In this document: piece after piece, positions 7,515 through 16,542 of the stretch
How the letters are laid out: every line of letters starts with the position of its first letter
Numbering within the stretch: the stretch's first letter is position 1
Origin: Pseudomonadota bacterium
GTDB taxonomy: Bacteria > Pseudomonadota > Gammaproteobacteria > Burkholderiales > Burkholderiaceae_C
Reading direction: 5' to 3'
NCBI GenBank assembly: GCA_021845505.1
Contig: JAJZVU010000001.1
Coordinates: forward strand, 124,001 to 188,000
DNA length: 64,000 nt
Translations under genes and position numbers: made by a program
The notes under the pieces: generated by a model
Database searches by the model: none
What the model saw: the letters and a program-made list of their open reading frames with translations, nothing else
What the model was told of the DNA's origin: nothing

Positions 7515-8714
7515 ATGCAAGCCCTGCAAACCAGCGCCAACGTGCTGTTCCTCCTTCTCGGCGCCATCCTGGTGCTGTTCATGCACGCCGGTTTCGCGTT
7601 CCTCGAACTCGGCACGGTGAGGCGCAAGAACCAGGTCAATGCCCTGGTGAAGATCCTCGCCGACTTCTCGGTCGCGACCCTGGCCTACTACTTCGTCGGC
7701 TACACCATCGCCTACGGCGTGAGCTTCCTGTCGCCGGCCGCGCACCTGGACCTCGACGACGGCCTGGAGCTGACGCGCTTTTTCTTCCTGCTGACCTTCG
7801 CCGCGGCGGTGCCCGCGATCATCTCGGGGGGCATCGCCGAGCGCGCCAAGTTCTACCCCCAGCTGCTGGCCACCGCGCTGATCGTCGGCGTGGTCTACCC
7901 GCTGTACGAGGGCGCGATGTGGGGCCAGCGCTTCGGCGTGCAGGCGTGGATGCGCGCGACCTTCGGCGCGCCCTTCCACGACTTCGCCGGCTCGATCGTG
8001 GTGCACGCGATGGGCGGCTGGATGGCGCTGCCCGCGGTGCTGCTGCTGGGCGCGCGCAGGGGGCGCTACCGCGACGGCCGGGTCAACCCGCATCCGCCGT
8101 CGAGCATCCCTTTCCTCGCGCTGGGCTCGTGGATCCTGGTCGTCGGCTGGTTCGGCTTCAATGTCATGAGCGCGCAAAGCGTCACCCACATTTCCGGGCT
8201 GGTGGCGGTCAACTCCCTGCTGGCGATGGTCGGTGGCACGCTGGCCGCGCTGTTCGCCGGGCGCAACGACCCCGGCTTTGTCTACAACGGTCCGCTGGCC
8301 GGCCTGGTCGCGGTTTGCGCCGGCTCCGATGTCATGCATCCGCTGGGCGCGCTGATCACCGGCGCGGTCGCCGGCTGGCTGTTCGTGCGCATGTTCACCC
8401 TGACCCAGAACCGGCTGCGCATCGACGACGTGCTGGGCGTGTGGCCGTTGCACGGGCTGTGCGGCACCTGGGGCGGAATCGCCGCCGGCATCTTCGGCCA
8501 GACCGCCCTCGGCGGCCTGGGCGGCGTCAGCCTGGGGGCGCAACTGCTGGGCACCGCGGCCGCCGTGGTCTGGGCGCTGCTCGGAGGCGTCGCGGTCTAC
8601 GGCCTGCTCAAGCTCACGCTGGGCTTGCGGCTGGACGCCGAGGCCGAGTTCGACGGCGCCGACCTGTCGATCCACCAGATCACCTCGACCCCGGAACGCG
8701 AAGTCAGCTGGTGA
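7515..8714 (+). CDS. amt: ammonium transporter (Amt family)
   Basis: A 399-residue inner-membrane ammonium channel with about 11 membrane segments. The twin pore histidines are His164 in [13 protein letters not shown] and His313 in [12 protein letters not shown], and family blocks such as [14 protein letters not shown] and [10 protein letters not shown] are present. Start at ATG 7515, with GGAG ten bases upstream; the family usually begins close to this point. The typical glnK partner does not precede it, so this is a stand-alone amt gene. Its upstream region carries a sigma-54 promoter and NtrC-type sites, so expression under nitrogen limitation is expected. The C-terminal tail ends with a short hydrophilic stretch. 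Confidence 0.94.
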   Translation: MQALQTSANVLFLLLGAILVLFMHAGFAFLELGTVRRKNQVNALVKILADFSVATLAYYFVGYTIAYGVSFLSPAAHLDLDDGLELTRFFFLLTFAAAVPAIISGGIAERAKFYPQLLATALIVGVVYPLYEGAMWGQRFGVQAWMRATFGAPFHDFAGSIVVHAMGGWMALPAVLLLGARRGRYRDGRVNPHPPSSIPFLALGSWILVVGWFGFNVMSAQSVTHISGLVAVNSLLAMVGGTLAALFAGRNDPGFVYNGPLAGLVAVCAGSDVMHPLGALITGAVAGWLFVRMFTLTQNRLRIDDVLGVWPLHGLCGTWGGIAAGIFGQTALGGLGGVSLGAQLLGTAAAVVWALLGGVAVYGLLKLTLGLRLDAEAEFDGADLSIHQITSTPEREVSW

Positions 8715-8817
8715 GTCCGTGCCGGGGCCGCGAGCCGTCGGGGAAGTCCCGGGGCGGCCGGCGGCGACGCGGTGCACCGCAGTTTGCGACAATGCGCATG
8801 TACCCAGGAAAGCCCCG

Positions 8818-10110
8818 ATGAGCCGTTCCGCCCCGAGCATCCACGACCTGATGACCGACCTAGGCGAGCGCGCGCGCGCCGCCTCGCGCCACATGGCGCG
8901 CGCCGGCACCGCCGACAAGGATCGCGCGCTGCTGGCGCTGGCGGCCATCCTGCGCGAGCAGCGCGCGGCGCTGCAGCAGGCCAACGAGCTGGACGTCGCG
9001 GCGGCGCGCCAGGGCGGGCTGCAGCCGGCCTTCGTCGACCGGCTGCTGCTCGGCGACAAGGTGCTCGAGCAGATGGCCGCCTCGTGCGAGCAGGTGGCCG
9101 CGCTGGCCGACCCGGTCGGCGAGATGACCGACCTGCGCCGCCGCCCGAGCGGCATCACGGTCGGCCGCATGCGCGTGCCGCTGGGGGTGTTCGGAATGAT
9201 TTTCGAAAGCCGCCCGAATGTCACCATCGAAGCCGCCAGCCTGGCGATCAAGTCGGGCAACGCGGTGATCCTGCGCGGCGGCTCCGAGGCCATCCACAGC
9301 AACCGCGCGCTGGCCGGCCATGTGCGCCAGGCGCTGCGCCAGGCCGGGCTGCCGGAGGACGCCGTGCAACTGGTGCCGGTGACCGACCGCGCGGCGGTCG
9401 GCGAACTCATCGCGATGCCCCGCTACGTCGACGTGATCATCCCGCGCGGCGGCAAGGGCCTGATCGAGCGCATCAGCGCCGAGGCGCGCGTTCCGGTGAT
9501 CAAGCACCTGGACGGCAACTGCCACGTCTACGTCGACCATCCGGTCGACCTGGACATGGCGGTGGCCGTCACCGACAACGCGAAGACCCAGCGCTACAGC
9601 CCGTGCAACGCCGCCGAGTCGCTGCTGGTCGCCGAGGCCAGCGAGGCGCGGTTCCTGCCGCTCATCGGCGCGGTGTTCGCCGCCAAGGGCGTGGAAATGC
9701 GCTGCTGCCCGCGAAGCCTGGCGCGGCTGGGCGGCGTGCCGCAAGCCGCACCGCTGCTGCGCGAGGCCAGCGACGAGGACTGGAGCACCGAGTACCTGGC
9801 GCCGATCATTTCGATCAAGGTGGTGGCCGACGTCGACGCGGCGATCGCCCACATCAACCGCTACGGCTCCCAGCACACCGACACGATCGTCACCACCGAC
9901 CACCAGCATGCGATGCGCTTCCTGCGGGAGGTCGACTCGGCGGCCGTGATGATCAACGCTTCCACGCGGTTCAGCGACGGCTTCGAGTTCGGCCTGGGAG
10001 CGGAAATCGGCATTTCCACCGACAAGTTCCATGCCCGCGGCCCGGTCGGACTGGAAGGCCTGACCAGCCAGAAATGGGTGGTCCTGGGCGACGGCCAGTT
10101 GCGCCGCTGA
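8818..10110 (+). CDS. proA: glutamate-5-semialdehyde dehydrogenase (gamma-glutamyl phosphate reductase)
   Basis: A 430-residue NADPH-dependent enzyme of proline synthesis that reduces gamma-glutamyl phosphate to glutamate semialdehyde. The aldehyde-dehydrogenase fold is clear: [20 protein letters not shown], the cofactor region [13 protein letters not shown], and the catalytic Cys263 in [13 protein letters not shown]. The C-terminal [20 protein letters not shown] is the family signature. Start chosen at ATG 8818 ([12 protein letters not shown]); the frame stays open back to 8719 but without family similarity. proB is not nearby. Confidence 0.95.
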   Translation: MSRSAPSIHDLMTDLGERARAASRHMARAGTADKDRALLALAAILREQRAALQQANELDVAAARQGGLQPAFVDRLLLGDKVLEQMAASCEQVAALADPVGEMTDLRRRPSGITVGRMRVPLGVFGMIFESRPNVTIEAASLAIKSGNAVILRGGSEAIHSNRALAGHVRQALRQAGLPEDAVQLVPVTDRAAVGELIAMPRYVDVIIPRGGKGLIERISAEARVPVIKHLDGNCHVYVDHPVDLDMAVAVTDNAKTQRYSPCNAAESLLVAEASEARFLPLIGAVFAAKGVEMRCCPRSLARLGGVPQAAPLLREASDEDWSTEYLAPIISIKVVADVDAAIAHINRYGSQHTDTIVTTDHQHAMRFLREVDSAAVMINASTRFSDGFEFGLGAEIGISTDKFHARGPVGLEGLTSQKWVVLGDGQLRR

Positions 10111-10188
10111 ATGCCGACTGCTGCCGACGAACGCCGCCGCACGCCGCCGCCCCCATCCCGATCCCCGTCCCTCCACCGGTCCCGCGCG

Positions 10189-10479
10189 ATGCGCCATCCC
10201 GAGCACCACGAAGGCATCCTCAGCTTGCCCACCCTGCTGCGCGTGAGCTGTGCGCTGGGCAGCGGAATGGGCGTGGTCAGCGCGCTGCTCGCGCTGCTGG
10301 TGTACCGGCGGCAGGTCGAACTGGGCAGCGGCCTCGGGCTGCTGCTGGGCAGCGTGCTGTTCAACGCGCTGGCGCTGAGCTTCGCGACCCTGGTCGGCTA
10401 CTGGCCGTATCGCGCGCTGGCCCGGCGACGGCGCTTCGGACTGCATCGACTGAGTGTTTTCCCGTTGCCGGCACCCTGA
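10189..10479 (+). CDS. small membrane protein of unknown function
   Basis: A 96-residue product with two predicted membrane segments, roughly residues 22-40 and 49-70, an HPEHHEG start and a basic ARRRRFG stretch after the second helix. I do not recognise the family. The frame extends back to 10111, but the region before Met 10189 is Pro/Arg-rich and looks non-coding. It follows proA by 78 nt on the same strand and precedes the DsrE-like gene. The compositional pattern (hydrophobic helices with positive-inside ends) supports a real gene. Confidence 0.6.
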   Translation: MRHPEHHEGILSLPTLLRVSCALGSGMGVVSALLALLVYRRQVELGSGLGLLLGSVLFNALALSFATLVGYWPYRALARRRRFGLHRLSVFPLPAP

Positions 10480-10565
10480 GGTCCGGCCCCCCGCCGCCGG
10501 CGGCGCCCGCGCCGCCTTGGCGAACCTGCACAGGCCGCCCAGACGGCCCACCCCGAGGAGCATCG

Positions 10566-11021
10566 ATGAACCCACGTGACCGCATCCGCCTGCTGGGCGC
10601 CGGACTGGCCGGAGCCGGCGTCGCGCCGACCGCGCTGGCCCAGGCCGCGACCAAGCCCATTTCCAGCGCGCCATGGAAGGTGGTGATGCAGATCAGCGTC
10701 GACCTGCAGCAGGCCTACGAGGGGCTGATCAACATCCAGAACGTGCTCAAGCTCGACCCCGACATGAAGTTCACCGTGGTCGGCTACGGCAAGGCCATCC
10801 GCTTCTTGCTCAGCGGAGCGCGCGCGCCGACCGGCGCCGCCTTCTCCGGCATCATCGGCGGCCTGGCCAACCAGGGGGTTGAATTCAAGGCGTGCCAGAA
10901 CACCCTGGACTTCCTGAAGATCCCCGCGAGCAAGCTGGTGCTCGCCGCCGGCACCGTTCCGGCGGGCGTCTACGAAATCATCCGCCTGCAAAGCCAGGGC
11001 TGGTACTACCTCAAGCCCTGA
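10566..11021 (+). CDS. secreted DsrE/DsrF-like protein
   Basis: A 151-residue protein with an N-terminal signal sequence (MNPRDRIRLLGAGLAGAGVA then ALAQA, cleavage near residue 27) and a DsrE-like alpha/beta domain. Supporting stretches are KVVMQISVDLQQAYEGLINIQNVL, the FTVVGYGKAIRFLL strand-helix, and a conserved Cys in VEFKACQNTL. DsrE-family proteins handle sulfur transfer in the cytoplasm. Exported single-domain relatives in Proteobacteria have no settled role, so sulfur chemistry in the periplasm is only a guess. An AGGAG site (10556-10560) precedes the ATG. Confidence 0.8.
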   Translation: MNPRDRIRLLGAGLAGAGVAPTALAQAATKPISSAPWKVVMQISVDLQQAYEGLINIQNVLKLDPDMKFTVVGYGKAIRFLLSGARAPTGAAFSGIIGGLANQGVEFKACQNTLDFLKIPASKLVLAAGTVPAGVYEIIRLQSQGWYYLKP

Positions 11022-11034
11022 GCTGCGCTCGCCC

Positions 11035-12387
11035 TTGGCCGCCCCGACCCTGCGCGACTCCACCCCACCCGGCGCCGGCGCGCGCGCGCTGCGCCACGAC
11101 CTGCTGGCCGCGGCAGCGCTGCTCGGCAGCGTGCTGCAGGGACAGTCGCTGGCTGCCGCGCTGCCGGAGCTGGCGGCCCGCCAGCGCTGGACTGCCGCCG
11201 AGCGTGCCGCGGCGCAGGCACTGGGATTCGAGGCACTGCGTGGCCTCGGGCGGGCCCGCGAGGTGCTGCGGCTGCTGCAGCCGCGCCGCATCAAGCCCGC
11301 GCAGCTGGAGCATCTGCTGCTGGTCGCGCTGGCGCTTCTGAGCCTGCCGCAGTCGCGGCCCTACGCCGACCACACGCTGGTGTTCGAGGCCGTGCAGGCC
11401 TGTGGCGAGCAGCCCCGGCTGGCGCACGCGCGCGGCCTGGTCAACGCGCTGCTGCGGCGCGCCCAGGCGCAGCGCGAGGAGCTGCTGCGGCAGGCGCTGC
11501 AGGTCGAGCAGGCGCGCCACAACCATCCCCCGTGGTGGATCGACGCCTGCCGGGCCGCGTGGCCGGACGACTGGCAGGCGATGCTCGAACTGGCCGCGCT
11601 GCCGCCGCCGATGACCCTGCGAGTCAACCGGCGCTGGGGCAGCCGTGAGCAATACCTGCAGCACCTGCGCGAGGCCGGGCTCGATGCCGTCGCCCCGCAG
11701 CAGCCCGGGCTCGAGCAGGCGCTGATCCTCGAGCGCGCGGTGCCGGTGCACCAGCTGCCGCTGTTCGAAAGCGGTGCGGTCAGCGTACAGGATGCGTCGG
11801 CCCAGCTGGCCGCCGGGCTGCTCGACGTCGCCGACGGCATGCGGGTGCTCGACGCCTGCGCCGCGCCCGGCGGCAAGACCGCGCACATCCTGGAACTCGC
11901 CGACTGTCGCTTGCTGGCGCTGGAGCGCGATCGCGAGCGCGCGCCGCGCATCGCCGACACCCTGCGCCGGCTGCGGCTGGCCGAGGCGCAGGTGCGGGTG
12001 GCCGACGCCGCGCAACCGCAGTCGTGGTGGGACGGCGCCGCCTTCGACCGCATCCTGCTCGACGCCCCGTGCAGCGCCAGCGGCATCAGCCGGCGCCACC
12101 CCGACATCCGCTGGCTGCGCCGCCGCGAGGACATCGACGCGCTGGCGGCCGCGCAGCGCGCGCTGCTGCGCGCGCTGTGGCCGCTGCTGCGCCCGGGCGG
12201 CCGGCTGCTGTACGCCACCTGCTCGGTGTTCCCGGCCGAGGGGCTGGAGCAGGCGCAAGACTTCCTGGCAGGCCACGGCGATGCGCTAGCATTGGTCGCT
12301 CCGGGGCAGATCCTGCCCGGCAGGTCGCCCGAGCGCGACGGCTTTTTCTACGCCCTGTTCGCCAAGCGTGCCGATGCTCCCGCATGA
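11035..12387 (+). CDS. rsmB: 16S rRNA (cytosine-967-C5)-methyltransferase RsmB
   Basis: A 450-residue enzyme that methylates C967 of 16S rRNA using S-adenosylmethionine. The N-terminal NusB-like RNA-binding domain (about 15-150) is followed by the methyltransferase domain with the SAM loop LDACAAPGGKTAHI, motif IV DAPCSASG with Cys346 and motif VI YATCSV with Cys396, the two cysteines of the m5C mechanism. The start is probably TTG 11035, which lies 13 nt after the DsrE-like stop; no nearby ATG is in frame. Its stop overlaps the next ATG by ATGA, so the DUF4390 gene and ntrYX are translationally linked. Confidence 0.93.
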   Translation: MAAPTLRDSTPPGAGARALRHDLLAAAALLGSVLQGQSLAAALPELAARQRWTAAERAAAQALGFEALRGLGRAREVLRLLQPRRIKPAQLEHLLLVALALLSLPQSRPYADHTLVFEAVQACGEQPRLAHARGLVNALLRRAQAQREELLRQALQVEQARHNHPPWWIDACRAAWPDDWQAMLELAALPPPMTLRVNRRWGSREQYLQHLREAGLDAVAPQQPGLEQALILERAVPVHQLPLFESGAVSVQDASAQLAAGLLDVADGMRVLDACAAPGGKTAHILELADCRLLALERDRERAPRIADTLRRLRLAEAQVRVADAAQPQSWWDGAAFDRILLDAPCSASGISRRHPDIRWLRRREDIDALAAAQRALLRALWPLLRPGGRLLYATCSVFPAEGLEQAQDFLAGHGDALALVAPGQILPGRSPERDGFFYALFAKRADAPA

Positions 12388-13013
12388 GTCCGTCGCAGGC
12401 CCCTGACCCGAAGCGCCGTTGCCTGCTGGCCGCGGCCGGGGCCGGCGCGGCCGGCGGGCTGTTGCAGGGTTGGGCGCCGGCCGCCGTCGCCGCGGCGGCC
12501 GCCACCGTGTACGCCCAGCCGCCGACCGTCGAGTTGCGGGCCGACGGCGCCTATGCCAGCGCCAGCGTGGTGTTCGCGCTGCCGATCCCGCTCGAAGACG
12601 CGCTGCGCCGCGGCATCCCGCTGTCCTTCCTGACCCGCCTGCGCGTCACCCAGGCGCGCTGGTGGTGGTTCGACTCGACCCTCGGCGAAGGCCACATGCT
12701 GACCCGGCTGGGCTACGAGCCGCTGCTCGACAAGTACCGCGTGTCCGCAGGGGCGCTGCGCACCACCTATTCCTCGCTCGACGAGGCGCTCGACCAGGTG
12801 CAGCACATCTCGCGCCTGAAGGTCGCCGATGCCTCGGTGCTGAAGGCCGGCCAGCGCTACGAGGTGGGCGGCAGCTTCGAGCTCGACCTGTCGCGACTGC
12901 CGCGACCCTTCCAGCTCAACGTCGGTTCGCAGGCGGACTGGCAGTTGCAGGCGGACTTCCCCCAGGTCAGTTTCCTATGGACTCCCGCGCCGTCAACCGC
13001 GCCACACGCCTAG
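12384..13013 (+). CDS. DUF4390 domain protein, exported
   Basis: A 209-residue protein with a hydrophobic, Ala-rich N-terminus (about 15-40) that looks like a signal peptide, followed by a beta-rich domain. FALPIPLEDALRRGIPLSFL, the Trp-rich RWWWFDSTLG and SYEL/YEVGGSFELDLSRLP-type stretches match DUF4390, a family regularly found between rsmB and ntrY in betaproteobacteria. Function unknown; the conserved linkage suggests a role with NtrY signalling or the envelope. It overlaps rsmB by 4 nt and ntrY by 37 nt. Confidence 0.85.
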   Translation: MSPSQAPDPKRRCLLAAAGAGAAGGLLQGWAPAAVAAAAATVYAQPPTVELRADGAYASASVVFALPIPLEDALRRGIPLSFLTRLRVTQARWWWFDSTLGEGHMLTRLGYEPLLDKYRVSAGALRTTYSSLDEALDQVQHISRLKVADASVLKAGQRYEVGGSFELDLSRLPRPFQLNVGSQADWQLQADFPQVSFLWTPAPSTAPHA

Positions 13014-15214
13014 CCTCCTGGGCAGCGCTGGCGGTCGGGCTGCCGCTGGTGGTGTTCCTGGTGTTCCTGCTGGTGGTGTCGACCAAGAACACCGCGGCGG
13101 TCAACCCCTTCTTCGGCGTCCTCTACTGGATCAACATCGCGGTGGCGCTGCTGCTGCTGTTGCTGATCCTCGGGCTGTCGTCGCGCCTGATCTGGCGGCT
13201 GCGCAAGCGCCGCTTCGGCAGCCGGCTGCTGTTCAAGCTGGCGGCGGTGTTCACCCTGGTGGGCGTGCTGCCCGGGTTGGTGATCTACGTCGTGTCCTAC
13301 CAGTTCGTCGCGCGCAGCATCGAGACCTGGTTCGACGTCAAGGTCGAGCGCGCGCTGAGCTCGGGGCTGAACCTCGGCCGCACCACGCTGAACGTGCTGC
13401 TGGCCGACCTCAGCGCCAAGGCGCGCAACGTCGCCGGGCAGATCGCCGACAGCCGCGGCGAGGTGCAGCCGGTGATGCTCGAGCAACTGCTGCAGCAGCT
13501 CAGCCTGGAACAGGCCACGGTGTTCGACGCCAACGGCAACGTGCTGGCCAGCGCAGGCGGCAACCCCTTCGCGCTGATTCCCGACCTGCCCGGCGCCGAG
13601 GCCATGCGCCAGCTGCGGCTGATGGGCCAGCTGGCCAGCGTCGAGGGCGGCGCCGACGACTCGCGCTCGGCGGACGAGCAACTGCGCCTGCGCGTGGTCG
13701 TCGCGCTGCCCACGCGCGGGCTTCCGCTGCCCGGCCACCAACGCTACCTGCTGCTGGTGCAGAACGTGCCGGGGGCGATCACGCGCAGCGCGCTGGAAGT
13801 GCAGCGGGCCTACGCCGAGTACCAGGAGCGCGCGCTCGGGCGCGACGGCCTGCGCAGGATGTACATCTCCACGCTGACGCTGACCCTGTTTCTCGCGCTG
13901 TTCGCTGCCGTGCTGCTGGCGGTGCTGCTGGGCAACCAGCTCGCCAGCCCGCTGCTGCTGCTGGCCGACGGCATGCGCGCGGTGGCCGGGGGCGACCTGC
14001 GGCAGCGGCCCGAGGCGCGCTCGCGCGACGAGCTGGCCACGCTGACGCGCTCGTTCAACGCCATGACCGCGCAGCTGGCCGAGGCCCGCCAGCAGGCGGA
14101 GGCCAGCCGCAATGCGCTCGAGGCCTCGCGCGCCTACCTGCAGAGCGTGCTCGACAACCTGTCGGCCGGGGTGCTGGTGCTGGGAGAGGGACTGCGCCTG
14201 ACCCTGGCCAACCCCAGCGCGACCCGGGTGCTGCGGGTCGCCATGCAGGGCGCTGTGGGCCAGCCGATCGCCGGCGTGCCGGGGCTGCGGGAGTTCGCCG
14301 CGGAGATCGACAAGGCCTTTCACGAACTCGGCAGCGGCGGCGCCGACCACTGGCTGCGCCAGCTGGACTACACCCCGCCGGGCAGCGACACCGCGCTGAC
14401 CCTGCTGGTGCGCGGCGCGCGGCTGATGCTGCCGGGACCGAGCGCGTCGGTCGTGGTGTTCGACGACATCAGCGAACTGATCTCGGCCCAGCGCTCGCTG
14501 GCCTGGGGCGAGGTCGCCAGGCGCCTGGCGCACGAGATCAAGAACCCGCTGACGCCCATCCAGCTGTCGGCCGAGCGCCTGCAGATGAAGCTGGAGCCCC
14601 GGCTGGCCGGGCCCGACCTGGAAATGCTCAAGCGCGCCACCGGGACGATTGTCAACCAGGTGACCGCGATGCGGCGCATGGTCGACGAGTTCCGCGACTA
14701 TGCGCGGGCCCCGGTGACCCACCTGGCGCCGATGGACCTCAACGCCCTGGTCGGCGACGTGCTCAACCTGTACGCTGCGCAGTCGGCGCACCTGCGCGCC
14801 GAGCTCGGCGCGGCGCTTCCGAGCATCGAGGGCGACGCCGCGCAGCTCAGGCAGGTGGTGCACAATCTGCTGCAGAACGCGCTCGATGCCATCGCCGGCC
14901 AGGAGCGAGGCTCGATCACCATCCGCACCGAGACCCTGCAACCGGCGAGCGGGGGCGCGCCGCGGGTGCGGCTCTCGGTCAGCGACAGCGGGCCGGGCTT
15001 CAGCGACAAGGTGCTGGCGCGCGCCTTCGAGCCGTATGTGACGACCAAGCCGCGCGGCACCGGCCTGGGACTGGCGGTGGTGAAGAAAATCGCCGAGGAA
15101 CATCATGCGCGCGTGGAGGTGCAAAATCTCAGCACCGCCGCGGGGATCTGCGGAGCTCGCGTTTCCCTTATATTTCCCGTTATCAACCCCCCCGCGCCGG
15201 CCAGCGGGGCATGA
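12977..15214 (+). CDS. ntrY: NtrY-type membrane sensor histidine kinase
   Basis: A 745-residue kinase. Three N-terminal membrane segments (about 10-35, 47-70 and 80-105) precede a periplasmic or extracytoplasmic sensing region. A further membrane segment near 300-325, a HAMP linker and a PAS-like domain (about 390-490) follow. The phosphorylation site is His519 in LAHEIKNPLTPIQLSAERL, and ATP binding is shown by NLLQNALDAI, DSGPGF and GTGLGLAVVKKI. NtrY responds to nitrogen, redox or envelope cues in different bacteria. Its first 37 nt overlap the DUF4390 gene, and ntrX begins 27 nt after its stop. Confidence 0.93.
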   Translation: MDSRAVNRATRLASWAALAVGLPLVVFLVFLLVVSTKNTAAVNPFFGVLYWINIAVALLLLLLILGLSSRLIWRLRKRRFGSRLLFKLAAVFTLVGVLPGLVIYVVSYQFVARSIETWFDVKVERALSSGLNLGRTTLNVLLADLSAKARNVAGQIADSRGEVQPVMLEQLLQQLSLEQATVFDANGNVLASAGGNPFALIPDLPGAEAMRQLRLMGQLASVEGGADDSRSADEQLRLRVVVALPTRGLPLPGHQRYLLLVQNVPGAITRSALEVQRAYAEYQERALGRDGLRRMYISTLTLTLFLALFAAVLLAVLLGNQLASPLLLLADGMRAVAGGDLRQRPEARSRDELATLTRSFNAMTAQLAEARQQAEASRNALEASRAYLQSVLDNLSAGVLVLGEGLRLTLANPSATRVLRVAMQGAVGQPIAGVPGLREFAAEIDKAFHELGSGGADHWLRQLDYTPPGSDTALTLLVRGARLMLPGPSASVVVFDDISELISAQRSLAWGEVARRLAHEIKNPLTPIQLSAERLQMKLEPRLAGPDLEMLKRATGTIVNQVTAMRRMVDEFRDYARAPVTHLAPMDLNALVGDVLNLYAAQSAHLRAELGAALPSIEGDAAQLRQVVHNLLQNALDAIAGQERGSITIRTETLQPASGGAPRVRLSVSDSGPGFSDKVLARAFEPYVTTKPRGTGLGLAVVKKIAEEHHARVEVQNLSTAAGICGARVSLIFPVINPPAPASGA

Positions 15215-15241
15215 GTCCAACCATCGGAAACTTCTTGGCCT

Positions 15242-15928
15242 ATGGCTAGCATCCTTGTGGTGGACGACGAGATCGGCATCCGCGATCTGTTGTCCGAAAT
15301 CCTGAACGACGAGGGTCATACGGTCGAAGCAGCCGAGAACGCGCAGCAGGCGCGCGAGATGCGCGCGCGCTTCCAGCCCGACCTGGTGTTGCTGGACATC
15401 TGGATGCCCGACACCGACGGCGTGACCCTGCTCAAGGAGTGGGCCGGGGCGGGGCAGCTGACCATGCCGGTGATCATGATGAGCGGCCACGGCACCATCG
15501 ACAACGCGGTCGAGGCCACGCGCATCGGCGCGATGGCCTTCCTCGAAAAGCCCATCGCGCTGCAGAAGCTGCTGCGCGCGGTCGAGCAGGGGCTGAGCAA
15601 GCCTGCGCCCAAGCCGCGCGCCGAGGTCGGCGCCAGCGCGCCGGCGGCACCGCCGGTGCCGCAACTGCTGGCCGAGCAGAGCTTCCCCCTCGACCGCCCG
15701 TTGCGCGAAGCGCGCGACGACTTCGAGCGCGCGTACTTCGAGTTCCACCTGGCGCGCGAGGGCGGCAGCATGACCCGCGTGGCCGACAAGACCGGACTCG
15801 AGCGCACCCACCTGTACCGCAAGCTCAAGCAGCTCGGCGTCGACTGGGGACGCGGCGCGCGCCGGGCTCCGGGCCCCGGTCCGGCGCTTGCGCCGGGCCA
15901 CGCTCCGGCCGGGCCCGACGAGGACTGA
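15242..15928 (+). CDS. ntrX: NtrX-like response regulator lacking the AAA+ domain
   Basis: Only 228 residues: a receiver domain (3-117) with the phosphoacceptor Asp52 in LLDIWMPDTDG and the invariant Lys in LEKPIALQKLL, a Pro/Ala linker (about 118-157), and a Fis-type helix-turn-helix (about 159-200) ending THLYRKLKQLGVDW. Full NtrX proteins are about twice as long and have a sigma-54-activating AAA+ domain with a GAFTGA loop. Neither the loop nor a Walker motif is present, and the linker is too short for a frameshifted remnant. The protein should therefore bind DNA under NtrY control without directly activating sigma-54 polymerase. Such short forms are known in betaproteobacteria. Confidence 0.88.
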   Translation: MASILVVDDEIGIRDLLSEILNDEGHTVEAAENAQQAREMRARFQPDLVLLDIWMPDTDGVTLLKEWAGAGQLTMPVIMMSGHGTIDNAVEATRIGAMAFLEKPIALQKLLRAVEQGLSKPAPKPRAEVGASAPAAPPVPQLLAEQSFPLDRPLREARDDFERAYFEFHLAREGGSMTRVADKTGLERTHLYRKLKQLGVDWGRGARRAPGPGPALAPGHAPAGPDED

Positions 15929-16062
15929 AGCCCCGGCCCTTGGCAACGCGCGGGCGTTGCCGGCGGCCCGGCGAGGTTTGCTAATATGTGCGGCTTGCCC
16001 GGACGCTGCGGCCACGCAGACAGCGCCCGCATCGAGCAGGTTGCTCGGCAAGTTCCAGTTGC

Positions 16063-16138
<76 letters not shown>

Positions 16139-16147
16139 ATCGATTCG

Positions 16148-16186
16148 ACGACAAGGCCCCGCCTCACCCGCGGGGCCTTGTCGTTT
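16148..16186 (+). terminator. terminator of tRNA-Phe
   Basis: A perfect 15-bp inverted repeat (ACGACAAGGCCCCGC at 16148-16162 with its complement at 16170-16184) surrounds a 7-nt loop and is followed by a short T tract (GTTTCT). It lies 9 nt after the tRNA. The rest of the gap to 16536 contains a perfect 10-bp hairpin at 16370-16392 (arms GCGAGCGGGC, loop TCA) without a T tract, and the promoter/operator of the IclR gene; no gene is supported there. Confidence 0.85.
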
Positions 16187-16476
16187 CTGCCGGGCGCGCT
16201 GCCAGACTGCGCAGGACTTCGCGTGGCTCCATCACACGCAGGAGTTCACGGTGGAGCGGCACCCGGCGACTTCAACGCAAGGACGCCGCATCGCCGGCTG
16301 CCCCGAGCATCCTTGTGCGAGCAGACCCCCTACGACAGCCGACATGCGCATCGCCGCGGGCAGGTGCGAGCGAGCGGGCTCAGCCCGCTCGCCGACGTGG
16401 TCCTGCGCAACGGCGCATGCGCGGTCGCGTTGCACTGATGCGCGCCCGGCGCGACGCATCTGCGCGTAAACCCGGT

Positions 16477-16506
16477 TTGACAGGCCGCCCGGCACCGCCC
16501 TAGGAT
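16477..16506 (+). promoter_or_regulatory. sigma-70 type promoter of the iclR-like gene
   Basis: A perfect -35 box TTGACA at 16477-16482 and a -10 box TAGGAT at 16501-16506 are separated by 18 nt. Transcription would start near 16513, inside the first operator palindrome, so a bound repressor would occlude initiation. Confidence 0.7.
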
Positions 16507-16507
16507 A

Positions 16508-16542
16508 GTTCATATTCCTGAACACTGTTCACATATATGAAC
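16508..16542 (+). promoter_or_regulatory. twin-palindrome operator over the iclR start codon
   Basis: Two 16-bp palindromes of identical form, GTTCA-N6-TGAAC, occur at 16508-16523 and 16527-16542, with centres 19 bp apart. The second covers the ATG at 16537. The spacing of nearly two helical turns and the repeat of one half-site fit cooperative binding of two dimers of the IclR-family protein encoded immediately downstream, and autorepression. The motif is seen directly; the protein that binds it is inferred. Confidence 0.75.

Noticed and set aside
15590-15720. Frameshifted AAA+ domain in ntrX
   Set aside because: Only about 40 codons separate receiver and HTH, far too few for an AAA+ remnant, and no Walker or GAFTGA motif appears in other frames.
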